Notes: a model not told the origin generated them from the letters alone. Shown: positions 7,782-14,170, numbered from the stretch's first letter. The stretch is DNA of 14,170 bases from Eubacterium sp. CAG:786 (GCA_000432175.1 HF989500.1:12700-26869), one strand, 5' to 3'. Program-made: numbers and translations.

Positions 7782-8612
7782 ATGAGCAAAAGAAAACGTG
7801 CGGTGTTCATCGTCGTATGGGTGGCTCTGATGGCTGTGGTTCTTGTCGCGGCGCTCGTTGTGGGCAGCAGCGGAGAAAGCGAGTCCATCAAGGTAGTCAT
7901 GCGCGACGCAGTGCTGCACGGTACAAACAAGGTCAGCCTGTTTGGAATAAAGGATGTAAATCCGGCGTACATATCATCGCTGATAGTATGCGGCGTGCTG
8001 CTTCTTGCAGCGGTATTGATCCGCATATTCGTCATACCGAGATTTAAAATGGTCCCGGGTAAATTCCAGATGGCGCTCGAACAGCTTGTCGGATTTTTCG
8101 ACAACCTCGCAAAAACCAGCAGCCCTCACAAAAACACATTTCTGGGGGCGTATGTTTTCGCGGCTGGCGTTTACATCTTCGTGGGAACGCTCTTCGAGCT
8201 TTTCGGAATACAGGCGCCGACCACTGTGGGAGGAACGATCTCATTACCCGCGCCGTTATCGGATATCAATGCGGCGATAATGCTGGGCTGCCTGTCCTAT
8301 CTGGTTATCCTCAGCGGAGGTATCGCGGGCGCAAAGATAAAGGGCGTGGGGAGGACCCTCAAGGAGTTCTCGCTGCCCATTTCAATGAGCTTCCGTCTTT
8401 TCGGCGCGCTGCTCAGCGGTCTGCTGGTCACGGAGCTTGTTTATTACAACATCAGCCTGAGTTTTGTTCTCCCGGTTTTCGTGGGAATAATGTTTACGCT
8501 GCTGCATGCGCTTATCCAGGCGTATGTACTCACAATGCTGACGGCGATGTTCTACGGAGAGGTCTCCGAGCCGCCGATCAAGAAAATCAAAACCAAAGCG
8601 ACAAACAAATAA
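7782..8612 (+). CDS. atpB: ATP synthase F0 subunit a
   Basis: A 276-residue subunit a, the stator half of the ion path in the membrane. The essential Arg is R205 in SMSFRLFGALLSG, and the second conserved polar residue is Q246 in HALIQAYVLTML. An N-terminal hydrophobic segment (~7-28) and helices near 62-88, 122-143, 163-184, 205-235 and 237-258 match the usual topology. An oddity is Ala209 at the position of the highly conserved Asn after R-L-F-G (N214 in Escherichia coli); the position of E. coli E219 is Leu. The ribosome binding site AAAGGAG lies 9 bases before the ATG. A weak promoter cannot be excluded in the 48-base gap upstream (GATAAT at 7746-7751), but I see no good -35 box. It is the first gene of the ATP synthase set; no atpI precedes it. 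Confidence 0.93.
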   Translation: MSKRKRAVFIVVWVALMAVVLVAALVVGSSGESESIKVVMRDAVLHGTNKVSLFGIKDVNPAYISSLIVCGVLLLAAVLIRIFVIPRFKMVPGKFQMALEQLVGFFDNLAKTSSPHKNTFLGAYVFAAGVYIFVGTLFELFGIQAPTTVGGTISLPAPLSDINAAIMLGCLSYLVILSGGIAGAKIKGVGRTLKEFSLPISMSFRLFGALLSGLLVTELVYYNISLSFVLPVFVGIMFTLLHALIQAYVLTMLTAMFYGEVSEPPIKKIKTKATNK

Positions 8613-8615
8613 CAC

Positions 8616-8636
8616 ACTGAACAATAGTTATGGAGG
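8616..8636 (+). promoter_or_regulatory. A-rich leader and ribosome binding site for the c subunit
   Basis: The leader of atpE is A-rich, looks unstructured and ends in the strong GGAGG (8632-8636), 8 bases before ATG 8645. An earlier in-frame ATG at 8630 overlaps this GGAGG and is not the start. Strong initiation fits the need for many more c subunits than other subunits. The motif ACTGAACAAT-AGTTA (8616-8630) recurs nearly intact, on the other strand, at 3214-3229. Confidence 0.6.
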
Positions 8637-8644
8637 AAACAACC

Positions 8645-9028
8645 ATGAAAAGATCTGTAAAGAAGTTAGTAGTATGCGGTATCGTTGCGCTGATGGTATG
8701 CGCACTGTGCAGCCTGGTGGCTTTCGCTGCGGCTGACAAGCCCGAGTCTGCCCCCGCTGAAGGCGCAAGCGTTTCAGAAGAGGTTCAGACAAATTCCGAT
8801 AATTCCACCGGCAGCAAGGCAATCGCAGCAGGTATCTGCGTTGGTATCGCAGCTTGCGGCGCAGGCATAGGCATGGGCCTTACAACTGCGAAGTCCTCTG
8901 AGGGAATTTCACGTCAGCCCGAGGCTGCAGACAAGATACGCACCAACATGATGCTTGGTCTGGTATTCATCGAGACCGCGATCATTTACGCCCTGGTAGT
9001 TGCAATACTCATCATCTTCGTACTGTAA
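8645..9028 (+). CDS. atpE: ATP synthase F0 subunit c with N-terminal signal peptide
   Basis: A 127-residue c subunit; most are 70-90. Residues 1-28 look like a signal peptide: basic start KRSVKK, hydrophobic core, and A-F-A with cleavage likely after residue 28 or 30. An acidic Pro/Ser/Glu-rich linker follows (~31-58), then two membrane helices (~60-82 and ~101-127). The polar loop carries the invariant RQP (90-92). The ion-binding carboxylate is E110 in VFIETAIIY. Compared with sodium-binding c subunits, the Gln in helix 1 is replaced by Met77 (GIGMG), while Thr111 and Tyr115 are kept, so ion choice is ambiguous and leans to protons. Both termini of c face the outside, so signal peptidase cleavage is topologically sensible. 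The mature ring would be ordinary in size, or would carry acidic tails if only the leader is removed. ATG 8645 is chosen over 8630 by its ribosome binding site. Confidence 0.93.
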   Translation: MKRSVKKLVVCGIVALMVCALCSLVAFAAADKPESAPAEGASVSEEVQTNSDNSTGSKAIAAGICVGIAACGAGIGMGLTTAKSSEGISRQPEAADKIRTNMMLGLVFIETAIIYALVVAILIIFVL

Positions 9029-9040
9029 GGGGGTAATTTT

Positions 9041-9514
9041 ATGGGAATCCCTCTGAATGTAGACTGGCAGCAGATATTGCTGCATCTGTTCAATTTCATC
9101 ATTCTGGCTGGCGGACTGTGGCTGCTGCTTTACAAGCCGGTCAAGAATTTCATGGCAAAGCGCGAGGCTTACTACAAGGACATGGACAAGGCCGCCAATG
9201 ACAGGCTTGCCTCCGCAGAAGCCGAACAGCAGAAGTACTCCGGGCTTATCGAAAAGGCTCAGGAGGAAGCAGCAGACATCAAGAAAAAGGCTATGGCTGA
9301 CGCTGAAACCGCTGCCAGGTCCCACATTGAGGACGCCGAGCAGGAAAAGCAGCGCATAATCGACGACGCCAGAAAAGCCGCTCAGGCAGAGAAAAACAAG
9401 GTCCTCCAGGAAGCAAACGCGCAGATCGAGGAAATGGTGTCTGCCGCAGTGGACAAGCTGCTTGTACCTGCTGGCAGCGCATACGACAGCTTTGATGATT
9501 CCGGAAAGGAGTAA
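9041..9514 (+). CDS. atpF: ATP synthase F0 subunit b
   Basis: A 157-residue b subunit, the peripheral stalk that holds the F1 head still. One membrane helix lies near residues 9-31 and ends in LLYKPVKNFM. A long charged, Ala/Glu/Lys-rich coiled coil follows (~35-140) and ends in the usual hydrophobic VSAAVDKLL segment that contacts delta. Length and sequence are ordinary; no delta domain is fused to it, unlike in mycobacteria. The ribosome binding site AAGGGGG lies 7 bases before the ATG. The alpha gene starts 6 bases after the stop, leaving no room for a separate delta gene, which normally sits exactly here. Confidence 0.93.
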   Translation: MGIPLNVDWQQILLHLFNFIILAGGLWLLLYKPVKNFMAKREAYYKDMDKAANDRLASAEAEQQKYSGLIEKAQEEAADIKKKAMADAETAARSHIEDAEQEKQRIIDDARKAAQAEKNKVLQEANAQIEEMVSAAVDKLLVPAGSAYDSFDDSGKE

Positions 9515-9520
9515 TGACTG

Positions 9521-11296
9521 ATGACAGAACACGAGATCAGAAAAGTCGAGGTCGAAGCGTTCGTTTACAGCCGTGAAACTCCCACGGACGAACAGCTGAA
9601 AAAGGTCCAGGATTTTCTGGAGAAGAAATACAACGCCGCAGTCGCCGTTATCCCCAGGCAGGACGACAGCGTGCGCGACGGCTTCCGCATCGAAATAGGA
9701 ACTTCCACCTACAAGTGGAACCTCGACCGCATATTCGACTGGAGCGCCGAGGGTCGCGCAAAGCAGCTCAAGGAAAGCATTTCCGAAGCTATCCGCGGCA
9801 AGCAGGACGTTCTGCCGATGATACGTCAGGCTATCGAGGATTTTGAGCCTATACCCAGGGACGAGGAAGTCGGCACAGTGCTCACCGTCGGCGACGGAAT
9901 TGCGACAATAAGCGGACTTGAGGACGCTGAATACGGCGAAATTCTGCTGTTTGAATGTGGAATAAAGGGCATGATACTCGACCTTAAAGAGGACGAGATA
10001 GGCTGCGTTATATTCGGCGACGAGAGCGAAATAACCGAGGGCAGCATAGTGCGCCGCACAAAAAAAGTAGCCGGCATTCCGGTGGGAGAAGCGTTCCTGG
10101 GGCGCGTTATCAACGCCCTTGGCGAGCCTGTGGACGGCAAAGGTCCGGTGGCGCAGGAAGATTACTACCCCATCGAGAACCCCGCGCCCGGCATCATCGA
10201 CCGTCAGCCGGTAAACCGTCCTATGGAAACCGGACTTCTTTCAATAGATTCCATGTTCCCGATAGGCAGAGGGCAGCGTGAGCTTATCATCGGCGACCGT
10301 CAGACCGGCAAGACAGCAATCGCGCTGGACACTATCCTTAACCAGAAGGGCAAGGGCGTTGTCTGCATTTACGTTGCCATCGGTCAGAAGGCTTCTTCGG
10401 TGGCACAGCTTGCCGAGAACCTCCGCAAGCACGGCGCGATGGATTACACGATAATCGTCAACGCTACCGCCAGCGATTCTGCAACGCTGCAGTACATCGC
10501 TCCGTATTCCGGCTGCGCGATGGGCGAATTCTTCATGAACCACGGCAAGGACGTGCTGATAGTTTACGACGACCTTTCCAAGCACGCGGTTGCCTATCGT
10601 ACCCTGAGCCTGCTGCTGGAACGCTCCCCCGGCCGTGAAGCGTACCCCGGCGACGTATTCTACCTGCATTCACGTCTGCTGGAACGTTCCGCGCACCTTT
10701 CCGACGCGCTTGGTGGCGGCAGCATGACTGCCCTGCCGATAGTCGAAACACAGGCAGGCGACGTTTCCGCGTATATCCCTACCAACATAATTTCCATCAC
10801 GGACGGTCAGATATTCCTTGAAAGCGACCTGTTCCATTCCGGTCAGCGGCCTGCCGTCAACGTCGGGCTTTCCGTATCCCGTGTAGGCGGCGCAGCTCAG
10901 ACAAAGGCAATGAAAAAGGCTACCGGCGCTATCCGCCTGGACCTCGCACAGTACCGCGAAATGGAAGTGTTCATGCAATTCTCCAGCGACCTTGACGAGG
11001 CCACCAAAAAGCAGCTCCGCTACGGTCAGGGACTTATGCGGCTGCTCCGTCAGAAGCAGTATAATCCCTATAAGCAGCACGAGCAGGTAATTCTGCTGAC
11101 GGCGGCAATGGGGCATATATTCCAGGATATCGCGGTGGATAAGATACCGCAGTTCAGCCGTGACATGCTGGACGCTGCATCAGCGGAACTCCCCGACCTC
11201 TGCGATAAAATAGACCGCACGGGAGAAACCACCGAAGAGGACAGAAAGTCCCTGCTGGAATTCGCACAGCGCTTTCTGGAGCGTAACGGCGGTTAA
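9521..11296 (+). CDS. atpA: ATP synthase F1 subunit alpha with fused delta-like N-terminal domain
   Basis: A 591-residue protein, about 80 longer than usual. Residues ~100-591 are a complete alpha subunit: Walker A GDRQTGKT (~258-265), the conserved GQKASSVAQL, YDDLSKHAVAYR, PGREAYPGDVFYLHSRLLER and SVSRVGGAAQTK, whose Arg454 is the arginine finger for the beta site. The usual alpha N-terminus aligns near residue 90 (IRQAIEDFEP matches the IKQRIAQFNV region of E. coli alpha). The ~88 residues before it resemble the C-terminal domain of the delta subunit. The ATG at 9521 has the only clear ribosome binding site (AAAGGAG, 9 bases upstream). The extra domain begins right where a delta gene would lie. 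An internal ATG at 9818 (Met100), 10 bases after AGGA, could in principle give a short alpha. Alpha binds nucleotide non-catalytically and forms the head with beta. Confidence 0.93.
   Translation: MTEHEIRKVEVEAFVYSRETPTDEQLKKVQDFLEKKYNAAVAVIPRQDDSVRDGFRIEIGTSTYKWNLDRIFDWSAEGRAKQLKESISEAIRGKQDVLPMIRQAIEDFEPIPRDEEVGTVLTVGDGIATISGLEDAEYGEILLFECGIKGMILDLKEDEIGCVIFGDESEITEGSIVRRTKKVAGIPVGEAFLGRVINALGEPVDGKGPVAQEDYYPIENPAPGIIDRQPVNRPMETGLLSIDSMFPIGRGQRELIIGDRQTGKTAIALDTILNQKGKGVVCIYVAIGQKASSVAQLAENLRKHGAMDYTIIVNATASDSATLQYIAPYSGCAMGEFFMNHGKDVLIVYDDLSKHAVAYRTLSLLLERSPGREAYPGDVFYLHSRLLERSAHLSDALGGGSMTALPIVETQAGDVSAYIPTNIISITDGQIFLESDLFHSGQRPAVNVGLSVSRVGGAAQTKAMKKATGAIRLDLAQYREMEVFMQFSSDLDEATKKQLRYGQGLMRLLRQKQYNPYKQHEQVILLTAAMGHIFQDIAVDKIPQFSRDMLDAASAELPDLCDKIDRTGETTEEDRKSLLEFAQRFLERNGG
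9542..9754 (+). other. Delta-subunit C-terminal-like domain at the start of alpha
   Basis: Residues ~8-78 of the alpha product follow the delta C-terminal pattern: a strand and helix VEAFVYSRETPTDEQLKKV (delta: V-x-S-A-x-P-L-x-x-x-Q), then F-L-E-K-K-Y, a strand VAVIPRQDDSV, GFRIEIG (delta: D-P-x-L-I-G-G-x-x-x-x-x-G-D) and a closing helix NLDRIFDWS. The GG is reduced to DG. The six-helix delta N-terminal domain, which normally grips the alpha N-terminus, is missing. This is pattern recognition by eye, not a profile search. Confidence 0.72.
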
Positions 11297-11307
11297 GGCG
11301 GTGCGCT

Positions 11308-12228
11308 ATGGCTAATACGAAAGAGATAAAGGACCGCATCAAGAGCGTCCGGGATACTCAGAAGATAACCAACGCGATGTACCTTATAGCTTCCACGAAA
11401 ATGCGCAAGGCAAAATCAGAACTCGACCACACACGCCCATATTTTGAAGCGATAAAGGGCGAGATAAAGCGTATCTTCCGAACCGCTAAGGAAGTAGAGA
11501 GCCAGTATTTCTACCCCGAGGACAGCATGCACACGCTGACCGGCACCTACGCCTGCCTGGTGGTAACCGCCGACAAGGGTCTTGCGGGAATGTACAACCA
11601 GAACGTTATCCGCGAAGCTGAAAAACTGCTGAAAGACAACCCGGACACCAAGCTGTTCGTCGTCGGGGAATACGGCAGGCAGTATTTCGCGCACCACGGC
11701 ATTCCGGTGGAGCGCAGCTTTCTCTACACGGCGCAGAACCCCACGATGCAGCGCGCGAGGGAAATAAGCTCCATTCTGCTGGAGATGTTCGAAAAACGCG
11801 AAGTCTGCAAGATTTTCGTGGTATACACCGATATACGCAACGGAATGTTCGAGGAGGCGAAGTCCGAAAGACTTCTGCCGTTCCACCGCAGGACTTTCGC
11901 AGACAACACCACCGAAAAGGCGATAACAAAGCCGTTTGAATTCACGCCGTCGGTGAATGCGGTGCTTGATACGCTGGTGCCGAGTTATGTTTCAGGCTAT
12001 ATTTACAGCGCGCTGGTAGACAGCTTCTGTGCGGAACAGAACGCCCGTATGACTGCGATGAATTCCGCAAACCAGAACGCAGAAAAGCTGCTGGGTGAAC
12101 TGTCAGTGCAATATAACCGTTCAAGACAGGCTGCGATAACCCAGGAGATAACCGAGATATCCTCCGGCGCAAAGGCGCAGAAGAGGAAGCTCGCAAAGAA
12201 GAAAAGTGAGGAGGCGTGCGGACATTGA
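11308..12228 (+). CDS. atpG: ATP synthase F1 subunit gamma with Lys-rich C-terminal tail
   Basis: A 306-residue gamma subunit, the central rotor shaft. The N-terminal helix (MANTKEIKDRIKSVRDTQKI, then TNAMYLIASTKMRKAK) and C-terminal helix (MTAMNSANQNAEKLL, then RSRQAAITQEITEISSGA) are canonical. Most gammas stop within a few residues of that SGA (286-288). This one continues for 16-18 residues with QKRKLAKKKSEEACGH. The C-terminal helix threads up through the alpha3beta3 head, so the extra basic tail would emerge near the top, where delta normally caps it. The tail is coding and not a frame error: its codons also supply the AGGAGG ribosome binding site for beta. The start ATG has a weak site (GGCGGTG). 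The 3' end overlaps beta by 4 bases. Confidence 0.93.
   Translation: MANTKEIKDRIKSVRDTQKITNAMYLIASTKMRKAKSELDHTRPYFEAIKGEIKRIFRTAKEVESQYFYPEDSMHTLTGTYACLVVTADKGLAGMYNQNVIREAEKLLKDNPDTKLFVVGEYGRQYFAHHGIPVERSFLYTAQNPTMQRAREISSILLEMFEKREVCKIFVVYTDIRNGMFEEAKSERLLPFHRRTFADNTTEKAITKPFEFTPSVNAVLDTLVPSYVSGYIYSALVDSFCAEQNARMTAMNSANQNAEKLLGELSVQYNRSRQAAITQEITEISSGAKAQKRKLAKKKSEEACGH
12209..12214 (+). promoter_or_regulatory. Ribosome binding site that fixes a TTG start for beta
   Basis: A perfect AGGAGG lies 10 bases before TTG 12225. The in-frame GTG at 12216 is only one base after it and would be too close to be used. The TTG start gives the usual beta N-terminus M-S-T-G-K-I-T-Q and overlaps the gamma stop as TTGA. 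Confidence 0.75.
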
Positions 12229-13610
12229 GTACAGGTAAAATAACACAGATTTCAGGACCAGTTATAGACTGCAGGTTCGCTCCGGGCGAACTGCCTAAGA
12301 TAAAGGAAGCGCTGACCGTTACCGTAAGAGGAAAGCAGCGCGTTATGGAAGTCGCACAGCACACAGGCAAGGACAGGGTACGCTGCATACTGCTGGGCGC
12401 AAGCGAAAACCTCGCACGTGGAATGGAAGTAACTTCTACCGGAAAGGCGATAAGCGTGCCGGTGGGCGACCGTACCCTGGGGCGCATGTTCAACGTGCTT
12501 GGCGAGCCTATCGACGGAGAAGTCGACATCGCGGACGGTGAGCGCTGGGAAATACACCGCAAGGCTCCCGGATTTGATGAGCAGCAGCCGGTGGCGCAGG
12601 TACTCGAAACGGGTATCAAGGTAATAGACTTGCTGGAGCCGTACCCCAAGGGCGGCAAGATAGGTCTGTTCGGCGGCGCGGGCGTCGGCAAGACTGTACT
12701 TATACAGGAACTTATCCACAACGTTGCGATGGAGCACGGCGGTTATTCGGTATTCACCGGCGTCGGCGAGCGCAGCCGCGAGGGTAACGACCTCTGGAAC
12801 GAAATGCGCGAGAGCGGCGTTTCCGACAAGACCGCGCTGGTATTCGGGCAGATGAACGAATCCCCGGGCGTGCGTATGCGCGTGGCGCTTTCGGGGCTGA
12901 CCATGGCTGAGTATTTCCGTGACGTTCAGCACAAGGACGTGCTGCTGTTCATCGATAACATATTCCGTTTCGTGCAGGCAGGTTCTGAGGTTTCCACGCT
13001 GCTGGGCAGAATGCCTTCAGCGGTTGGTTATCAGCCCACGCTTTCTGAGGAAATGGGCGCCCTGCAGGAGCGCATCACTTCCACAAGGAGCGGGTCTGTT
13101 ACCTCGGTACAGGCAGTTTACGTCCCTGCGGACGACCTCACCGACCCGGCGCCTGCAACGACATTCACCCATCTGGACGCCACAACGGTGCTCAGCCGTA
13201 AAATAGCAGAACAGGGTATCTACCCCGCAGTAGACCCGCTGGCTTCCACCTCGAGAATTCTCGAAGCGGATATCGTCGGCGCGGAGCATTACGAAACCGC
13301 CCGCACCGTACAGGAAATACTCCAGAAGTACAACGAACTGCAGGATATCATCGCTATTCTGGGTATGGACGAGCTTTCCGACGAGGATAAGCAGGTAGTC
13401 ACAAGAGCGAGAAAGATACAGCGTTTCCTGGCGCAGCCTACGCATGTGGCAGAGAAATTCACCGGCATTCCTGGCATTTACGTTCCGCTGACGGAAACTA
13501 TAAAGGGCTTCCAGGCGATAGTTTCGGGCGAAATGGATAAGTACCCGGAGGCTGCATTCTACAACGTCGGCACCATCGACGATGTAGTCGAAAAGGCTGC
13601 AAAGCTTTAA
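12225..13610 (+). CDS. atpD: ATP synthase F1 subunit beta
   Basis: A 461-residue catalytic beta subunit, of normal length. Key motifs are intact: GKITQISGPVID at the N-terminus, Walker A GGAGVGKT (~150-157), catalytic GERSREGND with Glu182, Walker B LLFIDNIFRF, the QAVYVPADDLTDPAP segment, and DELSDED (382-388), the variant of the DELSEED lever that pushes gamma. Start TTG 12225 is preferred; it couples translation to gamma through a 4-base overlap. It forms the alternating alpha3beta3 head that makes or hydrolyses ATP. Conservation is strong throughout, which shows that the altered alpha and gamma belong to a working enzyme. Confidence 0.96.
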   Translation: MSTGKITQISGPVIDCRFAPGELPKIKEALTVTVRGKQRVMEVAQHTGKDRVRCILLGASENLARGMEVTSTGKAISVPVGDRTLGRMFNVLGEPIDGEVDIADGERWEIHRKAPGFDEQQPVAQVLETGIKVIDLLEPYPKGGKIGLFGGAGVGKTVLIQELIHNVAMEHGGYSVFTGVGERSREGNDLWNEMRESGVSDKTALVFGQMNESPGVRMRVALSGLTMAEYFRDVQHKDVLLFIDNIFRFVQAGSEVSTLLGRMPSAVGYQPTLSEEMGALQERITSTRSGSVTSVQAVYVPADDLTDPAPATTFTHLDATTVLSRKIAEQGIYPAVDPLASTSRILEADIVGAEHYETARTVQEILQKYNELQDIIAILGMDELSDEDKQVVTRARKIQRFLAQPTHVAEKFTGIPGIYVPLTETIKGFQAIVSGEMDKYPEAAFYNVGTIDDVVEKAAKL

Positions 13611-13622
13611 GCGGGGTGCGCT

Positions 13623-14036
13623 ATGAACACATTCAAAACGCATATCCTTGCGGCTTCAAACACGTTCTATGAGGGCGACTGCGAGTCGCTGATAATCCCG
13701 ACGGCAGACGGGCAGTACGGCATTCTTGCGGGGCACTGCGACATCATCAGCGCGGTAGTCCCGGGGATAATGACCTATCGCGTCCCCGGGGAGCCAGACC
13801 GCATTGCAGCGGTATCCTCAGGTCTTGTCAAAATTGAGGACGGAGAGGTGCTGGTGCTGGTGGACTCCGCAGAGCGCCCGGAGGAGATAGACGCCAACCG
13901 CGCCCGCGAAGCCGCTGCTGCTGCCAAGGAAGCCATACTCCAGAAACGCAGCATTCGCGAATTCCACGCAGCGCAGATGACTCTCGCAAGAGCCGCAACG
14001 CGTCTTAAAGTCAAGAGCATAAATCAACAGCCGTAA
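13623..14036 (+). CDS. atpC: ATP synthase F1 subunit epsilon
   Basis: A 137-residue epsilon subunit. The N-terminal beta-sandwich domain (~1-85) shows the family pattern IIPTADGQYGILAGHCDIISAVVPGI, followed by a strand GEVLVLVDSAERPEEID and a C-terminal helical hairpin (~88-130; ANRAREAAAAAKEAIL, then MTLARAATRLKV). It binds gamma and the c ring and can inhibit ATP hydrolysis. The start has the weak site GGGGTG, 5 bases upstream. The last 11 bases of this junction (GGTGCGCTATG) are identical to the alpha-gamma junction. It is the last gene of the operon, with a terminator directly behind it. Confidence 0.95.
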   Translation: MNTFKTHILAASNTFYEGDCESLIIPTADGQYGILAGHCDIISAVVPGIMTYRVPGEPDRIAAVSSGLVKIEDGEVLVLVDSAERPEEIDANRAREAAAAAKEAILQKRSIREFHAAQMTLARAATRLKVKSINQQP

Positions 14037-14038
14037 AC

Positions 14039-14090
14039 AACAAGCCCGTCGGGGGCGCTTCTGCAGCTTTCCTGACGGGCTTGTTCTATA
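14039..14090 (+). terminator. Intrinsic terminator of the ATP synthase operon
   Basis: A perfect 12-bp stem (AACAAGCCCGTC with GACGGGCTTGTT) can extend by three more pairs including one G-U. The loop of about 17 bases follows GTCGGG. The stem begins 2 bases after the epsilon stop. The short T-rich run is partly inside the 3' arm (TTGTTCTAT). The complementary A-rich 5' arm means it could also work for a convergent transcript. Confidence 0.88.
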
Positions 14091-14170
14091 GGTTCCCTTA
14101 TGGTCACCTCTAAAAACCTTGTTTGAGTGAAAATGTGTATAGCACACCGCCTGCTTCTTCAAACCTCCTC
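14091..14170. other. Right-edge non-coding stretch
   Basis: The last 80 bases hold no supported gene. A short inverted repeat GTGT-ATAGC-ACAC (14135-14147) is present. The minus strand begins with GAGGAGG (14164-14170), but only one base separates it from the only possible start (TTG 14162), whose frame runs back through the terminator and epsilon; I do not accept it. Confidence 0.5.

Noticed and set aside
8630..8644. ATG 8630 as the start of subunit c
   Set aside because: The GGAGG binding site lies inside it; ATG 8645 follows that site by 8 bases and opens a proper signal peptide.
9512..9521. A hidden or frameshifted delta gene between b and alpha
   Set aside because: Only 6 bases separate the genes, and neither b nor the other frames across the junction contain the delta N-terminal domain.
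12216..12224. GTG 12216 as the start of beta
   Set aside because: It lies one base after AGGAGG; TTG 12225 has normal spacing and gives the usual beta N-terminus.
7782..14036. An N-type (sodium-pumping, horizontally spread) ATPase, which also lacks a delta gene
   Set aside because: N-ATPase operons run beta, epsilon, Q, R, a, c, b, alpha, gamma. Here the order is the standard a, c, b, alpha, gamma, beta, epsilon and no Q or R gene is present.
13818..14162. Minus-strand frame at the right edge with GAGGAGG before TTG
   Set aside because: One base of spacing, runs through the terminator and the whole 3' half of epsilon, and resembles no protein I know.

Overview
The window reads as Firmicutes, most likely a gut-type Clostridia of the Ruminococcus/Oscillospiraceae kind. 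The basis is moderate GC, frequent ATA and AGA/AGG codons, strong AGGAGG-type ribosome binding sites, Gram-positive ABC exporters, and a complete F-type ATP synthase operon on one strand. The genus is inference; no marker gene is present. All genes lie on the + strand, packed in three blocks separated by intrinsic terminators.

Block 1 (1-3180): the 3' end of one half-transporter gene, a complete second half-transporter (the two read as a heterodimeric exporter-fold ABC transporter of the YbtPQ/IrtAB-like kind), and a leucine-carboxyl-methyltransferase-family SAM enzyme. Spacings are 1 and 18 bases, and a clear hairpin terminator closes the block. Block 2 (3180-6860): a strong extended -10 promoter with a palindromic operator-like site just downstream, then a MacB/LolD-type ATPase and a 916-residue FtsX-type permease, closed by a second hairpin. 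The permease carries an internal 49-residue tandem duplication in its extracytoplasmic region.

Block 3 (6860-14090): an AT-rich control region with several inverted repeats, a DUF1275 (YoaK-like) membrane protein, then the ATP synthase genes in the order a, c, b, alpha, gamma, beta, epsilon, closed by a 12-15 bp terminator hairpin. This operon is the most interesting part. No separate delta subunit gene exists between b and alpha. Instead alpha carries about 88 extra N-terminal residues that resemble the C-terminal, b-binding domain of delta; the delta N-terminal domain is absent from the window. Gamma has a Lys-rich extension of about 16-18 residues past its usual C-terminus, the end that reaches the top of the alpha3beta3 head where delta normally sits. 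Subunit c has an apparent cleavable signal peptide and an acidic linker before its two helices. Subunit a lacks the usual Asn after the essential Arg (FGA instead of FGN). Together these suggest a rebuilt stator attachment, with a stoichiometry puzzle: three alphas would carry three delta domains.

The last 80 bases hold no supported gene. I saw no RNA genes, CRISPR arrays or insertion sequences.
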